Counted from the first letter of the stretch, positions 39,995-52,870 are shown. The stretch is DNA of 64,000 nucleotides from Hirundichthys speculiger (GCA_018398805.1 JAGFBZ010001279.1:1780501-1844500); one strand, 5' to 3'. Notes: a model not told the origin generated them from the sequence alone. Numbers and translations are program-made.

Positions 39995-40927
39995 TCAAAT
40001 GCCGTTCCTACAAAAGACGCTACCTTTTATGTTGTGTGCTCCTGATTGAGAGTGCTGTCAGTCCCAAGGGGCAATATCCAATTTTCCGGGTTGAATTCAA
40101 CAAAGATGTAAGAAAAATTGCAGTTCCTGAAATGACAGTGAAGATCTGTCTCCAAGAGCGAGTAGATGCCCATTGAGCCCAGTGTTTAAATGTCCAAATA
40201 AAATGTGTGAAGCCACAAATTTATTCATAATTAGGGGCATTACGTGTCATGCTGGCTATAGCCAATGGCAAGCTGTCATCTTTGTAGCAGCTTAGCGATT
40301 AGCACTGTCTTGACTTGACCTCCAAGCTGTGAACAAAGACCTAACGGAGCGGAGTCATTATTATTTTAAAGATGGCTTGTGGAGCTGTTAATTGCACTAA
40401 GAGCCTGCTGTGACACATTTTGGGTTGGCCTGGAGGATTTCGTGGATGAAGTTTAGCATAGCCTGAAGCAAATATCTTTGCTCCTGTTTGAAGGTTGCTG
40501 CCCAGGGCTAACCTCGAACAGCAGCAGGGTCCTCCACTGAAGCTCGTTTTGCCCTGGATCATTTCAGGACCGCTCCAAGTTGACTAAACGGATCACTGGA
40601 TACCAACAGAGCTGCCGGAGCTGAAAGGAGCACTAGCAGAGGTCCAATGGAGGCGAACCGAGTAGCACCAAACAGTGGCGCTGCCAGCCGGAATCCTGTA
40701 CGCACTGTGCATACAATTTTTTTAAAGGTGTGAAAAAAAATATATAGTTTTTTAATTGTTTTTGGGGAGGGGATATTAAAGATGCTGGCTTGTAATAGGC
40801 TAAACATGCTGAGTCCACTCATTTTTTAAGCCAATTAATTGAAGCCTAACATAAAGGCCAATGATTGTCATTCACGTCATCCGTCAGTAAGTGATTTTGA
40901 ATTCTGGCGCTATATGCTTCTTCTTCT

Positions 40928-41035
40928 TCTTTTGCCCGACGATAGCTGGGATAGACTCCAGCAGATCCCTGTGATAGGATAGGATAGGATCCTGCATAAG
41001 ATTAAGCGGGCAAAGATAATTGATGGATGGACATG
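40928..41035 (+). repeat. 3' part of SINE/LINE-tail-like repeat
   Basis: CGATAGCTGGGATAGACTCCAGCAGATCC, then GGATAGGATAGGAT and AAGATAATTGATGGATGG, the 3' part of the family at 5343-5580. Overlaps the decayed 3' end of the Tc1 element. Confidence 0.5.
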
Positions 41036-42115
41036 ATGCATTGTCTTGCTGCAAGTATCCATCAGAAGATGGTACACGTGGTAATAAAGGGATGGAGATG
41101 GTCAGCAATAATACTCAGGTAGGCTGTGGAATTTAAACCATCCTCAATTGGTACTAAATGGGGCCTGAAGTGTTCCAAAAAACATCCCCACACAATTACA
41201 CCACCATCAGAATCAGAATCAGAATGGGGTTTATTGCCATTGTCCATGTAGTACACAGTATTACACAAACTAGGAATTTGTCTCGGTGTAACGCTGCAAC
41301 ATTCAACATAGAGTAAAGATAAGATAAAATTACTGTGCATGCACAGAATAAGATAAAAAATAGAATAAGATAAAATATAATAAAAATAAAAAGTAAGTGA
41401 TGTACAATTTAACAGTATTATGAAAGGAGCAGCAATTCTCTGTGCAAATCAGTGCAGATTAGTGCAAAAACAGTGGTTGGCTTGAATTGTCTGTGTCTGA
41501 CTTTGGCTGCTGAACATGGCGCTTGAGGGTCCAATAAAGTCACTTAGTGTTCAGCAGCCTGATGGCAGAGGGGAAGAAACTGTTCATGTAGCGGGAGGTT
41601 TTGGTCCGAATGGACCGTAGTCTCCTGCCTGAGGGCAGGGGGGCAAACAGTGCATGTCCGGGGTGAGAAGGGTCGGCTGTGATCCATCAGCCTGAACTGT
41701 TGATACAAATCAGGATGAATCCATGTTTTCATGTTGATTAAGCCAAATTCTGACTCTGCCATCTGAATGTCGCAACTTATATCCACTCATTGGACCAGGC
41801 AAAAATTTTCCAATCTTTTATGGTCCAGTTTTGGTGAGTGTGGGAATTGTAGCCCCAGTTTCCTGTTCTTAGCTGACAGGAGTGGCCAGTGTGGTCTGCT
41901 GCTGTAGTCCATCTGCTTTAATCCTACACCTGTTGTGCATTCAGAGATGATATTCTGGATACTTTGGTTGTAACAAGTGTTTTTTTTGAGTTGCTGTTGT
42001 TGCTGTTGTTGCTGTTTTCTATCATCTCCAACCAGTCTTTCCAGTCTCCTCCAACTTCTGACATCACCAAGGCAATTTTTATCCACACAACTGCCTCTCA
42101 CTGGATATTATCTCT
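41036..42115 (-). mobile_element. Tc1-like element, split by a LINE tail
   Basis: On the - strand, about 41215-41040 codes for GGVIVWGCF, NSTAYLSIIADHLHPF and, after a shift, SSDGYLQQDNA, the catalytic blocks of a Tc1-like transposase. The upstream part of the element continues at 41695-42115 with text common to this fish element. A LINE 3' end (41208-41695) interrupts it. Dead: several shifts and stops. Confidence 0.65.
41208..41695 (-). repeat. LINE 3' end inserted in Tc1
   Basis: Begins at its 3' tail (CAGAAT)n on the + strand and, read on the - strand, codes near its left part for a C-terminal text with RSIRTKTSRYMNSFFPSAIR. Short CCATCAG repeats at both borders suggest target duplication. 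Confidence 0.6.
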
Positions 42116-42384
42116 TTTTTTATGTAAATCCTAGAGATGGTTCTGTTTGAAAATCCCAGTAGATCAGCAGTTTCTGAAATACTAATGTAACAGTTGTGTA
42201 CTCATCCTGTCATAAACACACTCGTAGACCACTGGACTGGATGATGTGGTACTTTACTGTGACCGTAAATGAGTGGTTCAGAACACAAACATATTGCAGT
42301 TAGCACCTCCACTGGCATGGACGTCTATCGGAAAAATAGCATTAAATTCAGTATCTAAATACAAAGTGAGCAACAGGCATACCT

Positions 42385-44350
42385 CTGTTGGCAATCAGCC
42401 CTCTGTCTCCTATGGCGAGAAGTGAGCCCTTGACTTTGTGGTTGTACAGCTTAGAGTGTCGACTCTGTTCCCTAAGACTGTTTCTCTGTACAATCTGAGC
42501 AGCCTCATGCAGATCTTTCTTCAGGTGACGTTAAACATGACGTCGACAGGGAGACAAGGGATCCTACCAAACACAAGGTAGAATGGTGTCGTCTCACGCT
42601 CCATGCAGTTGTAACAAAAGATGAGCAGCCGCAGCATTTGTGGCCATTTTGCTTTGGGCTGAGGGGGGGGGGGGGGTGGATCATATCTCCCAGTGTCCTG
42701 TTGAATTGCTCTGTGATGCTATTCCCCATGGGGTGATATGGAGTCGTGTGGAATTTCTGTACCCTGGCCATCTTCAGGAGCTCCTTGATCAATTTGCTCT
42801 CAAAGTTGGCCCCCTGGTCTGAATGGAGACAACGAGGAAACCCATAAATAAGGAAGAATTCATTCCAGAGATGATGAGCAACATGTGTGGCAGTATGATT
42901 CTCACATGGGAAGGGGTGTGCCATCTTGGAGAAATGATCAGTCACGACTAAAACATCCACAGACTTATTCCCTTGCTCAGCAGACCAAAGGTCGATGCAG
43001 ACTAACTCCATTGGCTCAGAGGTAACTATGTTCTTGAGTGGCGCACAGCTGTGCGGCTTGGGTGTATTCCCTACAATGCAGCGCTGACAGGACCGAACAT
43101 AGTTCACAATATCACGTTCCATGCCACTCCAGAAGAACCTTTGCCTCACCAGAGACAGGGTATAGTGTTGGCCTTGGTGACCCGCCGCATCATGGAGACC
43201 ATGGAGGACTTTCTGCTTCAACGAGTCAGGAACTATGAACTGGACGATTTTCTTGTTCATGTGTGGATCTTTCTTTGTCTTGTACAGCATGCCATTTTGT
43301 ACGGTGAGCCTAGTCCAATGCTTCAGCAGCTTAATCACGCTCTGTGGCTCCATAGCCCTCTCCCACTTGGTAGGTCTCCAGTGTGTCCGGACAAAGTACA
43401 TGGCCCTGTTTATTGTGCTGTAGGCCCCTTGCAGACTAACAAGCTGGCTCTGTGGGAGTGCAGTGGACTGGTTTTCATTCTGCAGAAGACTGGGGCTAGC
43501 ACTGATCCCCATCATGTGACTTACTACTCCACTGGACTGAGCTTCAAAGATAGCAGTGACCTCCTCTGCTGTGACTGAGCACCTTGTGTCTGGTGGGACT
43601 GCCTCTTGCACTGGCTCGTTCAGCGTATCACCACCACCGTCTACAACAGCCTGACATTTGTTGGACACCGTGAAGACATCCTGCAGAAGTCTGTCATTTT
43701 TGCCATGTCCTAGTCTAACAGTGAGGTATTAGGTTTGTTCACAAGTCGATGACCCACACACGACTGGACAAACGGCTCACGGCTCAAGGTATCGGCTACA
43801 ATGTTCCTTGGGCCGGGGATGTACTTCAAGTCAAAGTCGTATGCAACGAGCTTCGCCAGCTATCCCTGTTCACATGCATCAAGTCTGGGTTTGGTCAGAA
43901 TGTACATCAAAAAGTTATTGTCAGTCCATACAGTGAAATGTCGGCCTTTCAACCAATGGCTGAAATTGTCTCACATTGCCCATTTCAAGGCAAGAAATTC
44001 AAGATGGTGTGCAGGGTAGTTCAGCTGGGAGTGTGACAGGGTTCGACTCTCAAAGGCGACTGGTCTGGCTACTTTCCCACTAGGCAGAAATTGCGACAGG
44101 ACAGCCCCAATCCCATCAAAGGATGCGTCGATGGCCAGAATGAATGGGGCATTGAAATCTGGATGGGCTAGAGTGTCACTTGTCATGAAGTCATATTTCA
44201 GTGTCTCAAAAGCGTTTTGGCAAGCATCTGTCCAATCAGCAGGAGTTAGCTTCACATGACTTCCTCTCTTGACAGGTTTGCGACTTCTCTTGTGCTTGTC
44301 CTGAACACCATGTTTTGATATTACATCACTAAGCCTAGATGCGATCTGAT
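42385..44350 (-). mobile_element. Ty3/gypsy-type retrotransposon pol relic
   Basis: Read on the - strand from right to left: a reverse-transcriptase C-terminal/RNase H part (44255-43971, with ILAIDAS, GAVLSQ and LNYPAHHLEFLALKW), a broken stretch (43970-43669), then an integrase (43668 down to about 42680) with the His-His-Cys-Cys zinc region (GHQGQHY ... CQRC) and core blocks CIDLWS, HSDQGANFES and a Glu in the third block. The frame is lost at a run of G on the + strand near 42662-42676 and resumes in another frame to about 42400. No LTRs, gag, protease or most of reverse transcriptase seen. Non-functional. Confidence 0.85.
42505..43668 (-). pseudogene. gypsy-type integrase frame
   Basis: The longest intact frame of the pol relic, 387 codons as read. 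Residues about 100 to 330 are integrase-like; the N-terminal part is linker and the last about 60 residues are out of the original frame after the G run. In this family integrase joins element DNA to the host genome; the Asp-Asp-Glu core is still readable, but without LTRs and the rest of pol it cannot act on its own. Confidence 0.75.
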
Positions 44351-44429
44351 TTTACTAGGGCAAGGCATTTTTCCATCCGGTCGGCAACTCGGATGTCGTT
44401 TATGGCTCTCACCTTCTCAGGATCTGTCT

Positions 44430-44765
44430 GAACACCATCTAAAGTCGAAATGTAGAGAATAAAGTCGAAATGCGGTTTCCAGAATAAAGTAGAAATGTCG
44501 AGAATAAAGACGAAATGCAGTTTCCAGAATTCCAGAATCGGTATAGTTTCTTTTTCTGAATAGATGCAATTTCTGACACAATCTTTTCAAAGTACAAATA
44601 GTTATTATAATACTGTGTTTATGTGATAAAAGCACATAGACACAGACATTATGTTGGTAGAGTAAAGCTGGTTTGAATAAATCTTTAAGACAACTTTATT
44701 GTGGAAACTGCATTTCGACTTTATTCTTGACATTTTGACTTTATTCTCGTAAGTGAGGAATGAAA
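44430..44765. repeat. inverted AATAAAGTCGAAATG repeat
   Basis: GAATAAAGTCGAAATGC.GTTTCCAGAATAAAG at 44457-44490 (and 44500-44530) is mirrored by CTTTATTGTGGAAACTGCATTTCGACTTTATTC at 44694-44726. MITE-like or hairpin relic. Confidence 0.6.
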
Positions 44766-44799
44766 AAAAAAAATCATTGCCCAAAATGTTTTTTTCTCA

Positions 44800-45150
44800 G
44801 TGTGGCCCTAATACTCCGTCATAGGTTTGATATGATTTAGTTACCATATTTTTTGGGGGTCTATTTTTACTCTCTGCATGTCAACCCCACCATTGTACAA
44901 CATCATGCCATTAACGCTTAGTCTGGACTACCTGTTCATTTGCACATTTCATGGCACATCACTCTTGGTCGCTGTGCCCTTAATGCAAAAAACAGCTTGT
45001 GTATATACATTTATATTGCAATATTTTTTAGTTTACATTGTTGGTTATATTTTTTTCCCTTAATTGCATGCACCATCATTGCCACAACACATTCCTCGTA
45101 TGTGTAAAATCGTACCTGGCAACAAAGGGATTCTGATTCTGATTCTGATC
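44800..45150 (+). repeat. LINE 3' UTR with GATTCT tail
   Basis: Ends CGTACCTGGCAACAAAGGGATTCTGATTCTGATTCTGAT, the usual tail of a fish LINE family on the + strand. Confidence 0.6.
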
Positions 45151-45325
45151 AAAAACACAATGCAGAGGGAAGGTGTCATAGGGTCTGGCAGTGGATGCGC
45201 CAATACATACGTGCATATCTCTATTTAAATATCTTTATATATGTACACGGGATTAGTCAAACATACCAACACATGTACTGACTCATTTTGAATGATGTGT
45301 GTCTTTTAGATAGCATTTTATAAAC

Positions 45326-45567
45326 CAGGGGTGTCCAAACTTGGTCCTCAAGGGTCGCTGCTGCATGTCTTAGATGTTTCACTGACACAACACACGTCTA
45401 ATTCTTATGATTCCAATGATTCTGATGAATTGGATCATCATCAGCTTGTCATCCAGGTCTGCACAAGTCTGTTAACGAGCCATTCATTTGAATCAGATGT
45501 GCTGAAGCAGGGAGACATCTAAGACTTGCAGGACAGAGGTCCTCAGGACCGGAGTTGGACACCCCTG
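45326..45567. mobile_element. hAT-type MITE, family A copy 4
   Basis: CAGGGGTGTCC...GGACACCCCTG, 242 bp, diverged from copies 1 and 3. Duplication TTATAAAC / TCATAAAC, one mismatch. Confidence 0.85.
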
Positions 45568-46987
45568 TCATAAACAATGCTGTTTGTTCTGAATAAATAC
45601 GATAAATCATAATCCCGAATATGAACTAACAGGGGAGAAAAGAAATCAGGGTTCAAGACCCCAAAGCATGTCTAAAGAGGTAAGACAGAGTCAAAAACAG
45701 AAAAGCTTCATTTGATGACTAAAATCAGACTCTGCAGTTTATTTTTCTTATGTCTATATTTCAGCAGACAAACAAAATGTAATTAACCATACACTGGATT
45801 TTAAAGTAAAAATAAAATATTATTTTCTAAAGAGAGAGATGTGGAAAACATTGGTGTCTCCTACAACAGTTTTTTTTTTCCTGTCTACTGAACTCTGCAA
45901 CAAAAGCAATTTCCAGCAAAACAAAATGCCATACTTTTCCCATTGTCTGTCTGTCACAACAGTGTGGGCAAAATAGGCCCTTTTATATCGTCCTAACATA
46001 CAGACACTGTAACGTCAACCAATTACTTTGGACGGTCAGCATTTTCCAACAAACAATACGGGGGGTGGCCTCCTAACAATAAAAGATTCATTTGTTTAAC
46101 ACTGCGACACACCTCTTTGATTTATGACTTTTGTGATCAAAAATCAAATTTATGGTTGAAAATGTTTTCATTTTAATGTGCTCCTGTATGTTAAAGTGCC
46201 ATTCACGGTAGATTTCTTATTGTGTTAATTAATACAGTGAAGTACTATGTTATATTAGTTATATTTGTGTTACTTATCTTAATGTATTAACATTTTGTTG
46301 CCTTTAAAATCATATTATCACTGATGAAATGCAGTTGCCATAAATTATTCAGATAAATATGGTACATAAGAGTGTAGATGTATTTCAGTCAGTTCACTCT
46401 TGCAATCAAGACTGAATTACCATATTGGTCCGAATATAGGAGGATGTTTTATTCTATGTCATATTCTCAAAAACAGGATCGTTTAATCAAGGTCAAGACT
46501 TTTCTATTGTCATTACACATCTGCGCCACTAGGTGAGGCTGGGCCCGAGGTCACTAGTAAGCGAACAGAGCATTACAGTGAACGCATGTATCTGATGTAA
46601 AATGGAGGAACGACGCGACCATCTCAAACGAAGTGGCCTGACAAACTGAATTGTTAATGTTGTTCTTGAAATTGAACATAACTCGACTTTGATGGTTGTC
46701 CAGTTATTAACATCATTAATGCAGTTATTGAACCTATTTAGGCTATATGATTGTTGCTTATTCACTGAGTCATAGCCTCAGATTTTAAGACAATTACCTG
46801 GCCCCCCTGTCAGTAGATGTACGCCTCGGGGCTGTTTGTCCCTGGACCTTAGGCTCTTCTCAGGCCAGTCTGGTCCTGGGGGGTGGGAGTTAGCAGGCGT
46901 TTTCTCGCCCGCAGGAAGATTTGAGACGGACTAAGATAAGGATGGTGGTGATGGTAATAGTGGTGACAATTTCTTTGGTACTTTGGT

Positions 46988-48083
46988 TAGGGGTGCCTGA
47001 TAACTATCGGGCCGATAACTATCGGGCTGATAACAGGAAATTATGACGTCATTCCTATAAGTCCTATATCATGACAAATAGCCCTGATAACATATATATT
47101 TTTGTCAACATGGCAGTACCTCGCTCCCTCTGAGCCTTGAATGACCGGCAGTGAATGTTATGTTCAAGTGATGTCGGCACTGAAAAACAATTACTCAATA
47201 AGGAAAATCAAGAATACCCCCTCATGCCAGAAAACAACTTAACTTGGTCATAATTTTGGTAGTTGCTGACTTGAACTGATATTCGCAGTATTTTCCCACA
47301 TGTTACACATTAAAAAAAGAAAAAAAATAGAAAAGGCTAAAAGAACGACTAGCAAACGAGGGAACGTGGGAATTTATGTTACACCTTAAATGCAGCATGC
47401 AGCACAGCGCTGATCACAACAAACATGACGGCAATGGTATGGAACTTCTTTAAAGATTCAGAAGAAGATAGTTTGCTAATTATTTGTGACAAATGCTCCA
47501 AGTGAATTACACGAGGAGGGAAGCACAGGCACAAGCTTTAATGTGTCAGACCTGATCAGCCACCTTAAACAAAACCATCACTTCCACGGAGTTTTGAAAT
47601 TGCGCTAGCGTGAGCAAGTGTCCCCTCCCCTCTCCTCTGCTCTCCCTCATTTCTCTCATCTCAAGCTTCCATGAGATTAAAAAAAAAAAAACCTACTTAA
47701 GGTATTAATTTAAATGGAACCACAAGTCAAAACCTTTAAAACGAAATCTTTTTCAGTTAGTAATTCTGATGCATGTATTTCCATCAGTTCAAGGAGCCTC
47801 TATTTTTTTATATCAGTCAGTAATGAACCTTATTTAAGTTGATGTGAGATATCAAATAGGTTTGTTTGATAGCTTTATGAAAATGTTTGAGAGGCTTGCC
47901 AGTAGTTTTTCATTGGAAAAAATAAATATGTGTTCATTTAAAGAGTCAAAACTATTTTTGATTTTGTTCATAGTATTGATGTAATGATCTTAGGTATATG
48001 TGTGTTATCGGTATCGGCCTTTAGGAGCTAAAAGTTATCGGTTATCGGTATCGGTTTTAAAAAACAGTTATCGTGCATCCTTA
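46988..48083 (+). mobile_element. hAT element relic with BED zinc finger
   Basis: Ends TAGGGGTGCCTGATAACT and TAAGGATGCACGATAACT (right end read in reverse) with a perfect 8-bp duplication ACTTTGGT (46980-46987, 48084-48091). About 1.1 kb. Inside, 47425-47590 codes in shifted frames for WNFFK, CDKCSK and SDLISHLKQNHHFH-like text, a BED-type zinc finger, the N-terminal DNA-binding domain of hAT transposases. The catalytic part is gone. Confidence 0.85.
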
Positions 48084-48654
48084 ACTTTGGTCAATTTTAA
48101 TAGTAGTGGTAATAGGTGTTATTGACACAATCATTCTCATTCTGGTTATCATTAACCGCAGCACACAAATATCTTTCTTTACCAACATTGATAGTCTAAT
48201 AATGATAATAGCGGTGCTTATCTAGATATGTGTAAGCTTGCATATGTAGATGTAGCGTGCATGCATAGAATTCCGAATATATATATATGCATATTTTTGT
48301 AAACTTCTACACATGCGCATAGGCCTATTGCTTGGTAGAAGGTGTTCATCCAGATTTTTCTTAGTTTTCTCTACTTTCTATATATTTTAAGTTTGTCCAG
48401 TATCACAACACAATCCACTACACAACACCCTCACATGCCACAACTCAGCAAACACCACACCTTCACTGTTGTTTCTCTTTAATTGTCTTATCTTTAAATG
48501 TCTCACAGCTGGTGTTTTTTAGTCCTCTCTGATAGAATCCGGATTTAAGATGTTAATAAAGATGTTAGAATTTACTGCCAGAGAGGACTGGTGAAGGACA
48601 CGTTCACCTTTTACATTAGCACAAAAAAAAGATTTGAAGAGAATACAGTTTATT

Positions 48655-49075
48655 ATTACCTCCACCAAGGAGGTTATGTTTTTGCCAGCATCTATCTGTT
48701 TGTCTGTCTGTGTTCAGGATAACTCAAAAAGTTATGGATGGATTTTGATGAAATTTTCAGCAGTTGTTGGAAATGTGAAAAGTAAGAACTGATTTCATTT
48801 TGGGTGTGATCCGGCAGAAATTCTGGATCAATTCAAATATTCGATAACATTGCGGTGAATGGGGCCAAAATTTTTGTTTCTCAATATCTCCATTAATTAT
48901 TGCCCAAAACTCATGAAATTTAAATCAGGGATTGACAATGGGAACCTCTATCAAATTTCAATGGCTGATCTGGATCTGATCCAGAGGGCGGATTTTATCG
49001 CAATCTGTAAATCGCTATATTGGGGGAATTGTTGCATTTGGCGGAGGTCTGCGCTCTCCGAGTGCTTTTCTAGTT
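48655..49075 (+). repeat. dispersed repeat with inverted CCTCC.CCAA ends
   Basis: From TTACCTCCACCAAGGAGGTTA to GGCGGAGGTCTGCGCTCTCCGAGTGCTTTTC. This is an abundant fish repeat; class not assigned. Confidence 0.6.
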
Positions 49076-49687
49076 AAATAGTACTATAACTTGATCTTAA
49101 ATAACACGTTAACCTGACATGTACTTGTACCTTAAGTATGGTACCATACTTCCTAAAAAAGATGAAATCATTAAAATGTTTAACAATACAGCAGAATGTT
49201 ATCTCTGTGTGATTTTTTTCTCTAATAATTGTACAATTAAAAAGTTGTTATATGAATAACCTTATTGTCTTCGTCATATGTTTTATTTTACCAAAATTAT
49301 ATTTGAAAAATAGGAGTCGTCTTATAATCAGAATTGTCCAATATTCGGGCCAATGCGGTACTTTCTTAATAAAATACTTGGGTTTTGGTGCCTAGGCAAC
49401 AATATATACCCAGTTTTTAGTCCTATTAGTTGATATTGGGAGTGATGAACATTACTCAACCCCCCTCCATAGTACCAGAGCATACAGGTAGAAGCTCGTT
49501 TGGATGTGGAATTATAAGAGCAGCCATGAACTTGGCATCCCAGAGATATCAAAAGGCATGCGAGACATGAATACCTCTAGGTCCTTGAATAGAGCCATGA
49601 ATGGGATGGAGTTACTGGAATAAACCATGCAGAGAGGTGAAGCCAAGCATTACATGCTGCTTGAGATGCCTGTCATCTCAAGCAGGC

Positions 49688-50352
49688 ATTATAAAGTACA
49701 CAAAAGATAAGAAAATAGTAATAATGGCCGGCAATATGGGACGAGCCCCGGACGGGATGTTTCGGGTTATTGTCTTAAAGGGTTATGTTAATTCTCTGTA
49801 TTGCTTTAAATGTTTTCCTTCTGTTTTAATGTACTTTTTACGGTGCTTTTGTGTAATCATGTGGATTGTGCTTGTGTGTGTACGTAACATTCGTCTGGGC
49901 TGCTCTGTGAAGCTGGCTGTTTTCTGTTGCTCCGCTTGGAAGTCGGCATCATCGCGTTTGCCTGACGCGTTGGTGCGATTCTCGCGTTGGATTCGTAGCC
50001 GCGGTATTACTGGCTGGGGGCCAGGCTGCTGAGGTCCCGGGGAGCTTCCGGTTAATTTCCGGGTTGCGTCGCCTGGTTGACACGTAAGGCATAAAATAAA
50101 AAGTAAAACAAAAACACATAAAAGATGTATAAAAATAACAACAACAACAAAAAAAGAGATGAAACGTCCTGGTGATGACTGGGGTAGATGGATAATTCGA
50201 CTGAAGGACTGATCGTGGAGCATTTATAAAGTAAACAAAAGGAAAAAAAAAATAGTAATAACAGCCGGCGACATGGGACAAGCCCCGGACGGGACGTCTC
50301 TGGTTGTTGTCTTAAAGGGTTTTGTTAATGCTCTGTAATGCTTCAAATGTTT
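49688..50352. repeat. direct repeat pair of about 130 bp, 535 bp apart
   Basis: 49688-49816 and 50221-50352 share CATT.ATAAAGTA.ACAAAAG, AATAGTAATAA, ATGGGAC.AGCCCCGGACGGGA and TTGTCTTAAAGGGTT. Could be a partial tandem duplication or ends of an LTR-like element; no coding inside. Confidence 0.7.
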
Positions 50353-50970
50353 TATGTAAAGCACCTTGAATTGTCTCGTAAACGAAATGTGCTATACAAA
50401 TAAACTTGCCTTGCCTAGCCTTGCCAGCTCCCTCATTCGCCTCATTATCTTAACTATTATCCTATTAACTATTAACCTTAACTTTGAACTGAAATGAATT
50501 ATTTAGTCTAGTAGACTAGGAAACCCTGCCACGGAGGGTGTCAGTGGAAAATGAAGTTGAGACCACTGATATCTCATGTCGTGTGATTTGTTTTCTGCCT
50601 TTAAAAAAACACTGCCTGTGTTTGCATTAACTCTACATAGACCAGTATAGGTGAAAATCAGCAAACAATTGGAGCATGTGTTTCTTAACTGAGCATGCCT
50701 GAAAGTAGTGAAATTCTGCTGTGCAGCTATCATACAAGCTAATTTATTTTAATGGATGTAGTACTTCATGTCTTAAGATTATGACATTTTAAGCATGTTT
50801 TGGAGTATATATTAATTATACAGGTATACTGAATGTAACTTTCTTCAATACATATTTGCAGTGAGTTAAGGTTTTACCTTTTTGAGCGACTTTGTGATCA
50901 TTCAGTGTCGAACAACGAACAAATTGATTTAAAACGGTATCACCAGATTTATTTAAAATTGTGCCGCTTT

Positions 50971-51714
50971 TTAAAAGCAGGAATCCATGATGCGCCTCAA
51001 GCTCATGAACCTCGTCCCACTCATTCCCATCTCCCTGAAGCTCCTGTACTCTCCGGGCCTCAGGTACATCATCCTGCCTCTGAAGTGGGGCTGCTCGTAC
51101 ATCAGCCAGTGGCCGTCCATCACGTTGCAGGACATGCAGTCGTTCATGCGGTAGCGGTCCATCATGTTGTCACAGTCGTCCATCAGCTCATGCATCTGAC
51201 CACCGAAGTTCTCCCTCTCGTAGACCCTGATCCTGAACTGGCCTCTATGCTGCAAGTTGACATGAGGGAGACAATGAAGCACGTTGACATTTCTACAAGC
51301 TTTTCATCAGATTTTCACATATATGTAAGCTTTCATACCATGGGGATCATGCGGCAAGACCTGATACAATCGCTCATGCCCATGCGCTGGTAGTCAGAGT
51401 ACTCTCCCCTCCTGACGAAGAACTGGTTTCCCAGGTAGTTGGTGCGGTCATAGACCATGAAGCAGCCACTCTCAACCCTGCAGGAATGACACCTGCTCAG
51501 GAAGGAGGACATGTCAGCACAGTCGCTGCTGGTCTCATAGGAACGTCCCTGGAAGTTCCTGTCCTCGTAGATGATCTGAGAAGACAATCAAAAATAAACA
51601 TGAACCTTTAATAAAAACACACTGACTCTGAGTCACATTTATAACATTATTTGAGCAGATTGATACTGCTTGAAATCAGGAGGGTGAGGCTGCACGCACC
51701 TTGCCCAAAGTCAT
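50971..51714 (-). CDS. crygm: gammaM-type crystallin gene 7, 176 aa
   Basis: On the - strand: exon 1 51714-51700 (MTLGK), exon 2 51575-51339 (79 codons), exon 3 51249-50971. N-domain starts [18 protein letters not shown] (other genes read IIFYED or IVFYED), so one codon for Phe is missing right after the exon 2 acceptor; it ends [10 protein letters not shown]-domain from [18 protein letters not shown] to LRRIMDSCF. 21 Met in 176 residues by my count, one Trp in the C-domain and none in the N-domain. Poly(A) signal complement at 50948-50953. Orientation is opposite to genes 1 to 6. The C-domain is closest to gene 6, the N-domain to gene 8. Confidence 0.93.
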
Positions 51715-51774
51715 GGCTGCGGTGCGAGCTGTTCGGCTCTAAACGACTGTAGTTTTCTCCATGTCCTCCCGTTG

Positions 51775-51826
51775 CTTTTATACCTGACCTCCTAACTAAA
51801 GGATGCATGACCCCCATTGTTCAAAT
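51775..51826 (-). promoter_or_regulatory. promoter of gamma-crystallin gene 7
   Basis: On the - strand ATTTGAACAATGG (51826-51814), then TATAAAAG (51782-51775), then ATG at 51714. The motif is the gene 5 motif lacking two bases (TA) between ATTTGA and ACAATG. Confidence 0.65.
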
Positions 51827-51829
51827 TCC

Positions 51830-52650
51830 TGACAGAGCAACATGGAGCAGAGGCCCCCGTGTACGGCGCAGTTCAAAGGGACCTTTAACGGATCATGATT
51901 TGCGGTGGTTGCATTTGTTGCAAGAGGCCCTGCTTTGTTTTGACTCTGTTGCAGAATGATGGTGTGTTTTCCACAAACATACACTTCTTTGAAGCTATAA
52001 CTCAGTTTGTTACCTCTAATGTTTTAACGTGGAAACAACTAACTTGAGTAATTATTTCTAATTTAAAAAATGACCTTGTGGGATCAAGATACTTAAAATT
52101 GTTTGCTGGTATCAACACATGATTGACAACAATAAAAGAATATATTCAGCTATCAATTCAGTCATTTCTTTTAATTTTTTTATTTGTGCCATTGGCACAT
52201 TTGCTGTTCATCATATTCCTGAATAAAAAATAAAAATATTCATTCACATGTTGGGTATAATACTACAGCGATTATCATCAATAAATTAATATACAATTGA
52301 GAAATATATTGTTTCATTGTATGATCTTCTTTTTATTTCTTTACCTAAAATTTACACTGTATTTGGCCATAATGACAAGTCTGTCATGTTCTTGTGAATC
52401 AAATTGTTCCTTCCAACAAAATTGGTAGTTTATTAGTTTCTGACTGTGTGAGTCTAAGAACAAATATTTGGCATCAACCATAGACTGTAAGATTGAAGTA
52501 GCCCCCAGGATTCAGGGGTGAATCCCCAGTAGAAGTACTTGAAGGTGCCATCCCACTAGCATTCAGGAGGAGCTGCCTCCTGAACGTGGACTGCGACAGA
52601 CTTGCATACACTCCCCAAGATGCAAGTTAAAACAATGTGTAAATGGAATT
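51830..52650. other. upstream spacer of crystallin gene 7
   Basis: No gene or named repeat seen; AT-rich from about 52000 on. Confidence 0.5.
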
Positions 52651-52870
52651 TTCTGCAGGCAGCACATTGGGTTGATAGTTTGCACCGTTGCCTCACAGCG
52701 AGAAGGTTCCTAGTTTAAATTACGGCTGGGGTCTTTTCTGAGCAGTTTGCACTTTCTTCACTTGTCAATGTGAGTTTTGCTCTGGCTACTGCGACTTCCT
52801 CTCACAGTTCAAAAACATGTATTTTAGGTTGATTGGTGATTCTAAATTCACAATGTGTGCATATCATCCT
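52650..52870 (+). repeat. SINE/LINE-tail-like dispersed repeat, copy 2
   Basis: GCACCGTTGCCTCACAGCGAGAAGG, then AAAAACATGTATTTTAGGTTGATTGGTGATTCTAAATT. Same family as 5343-5580. Confidence 0.6.
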
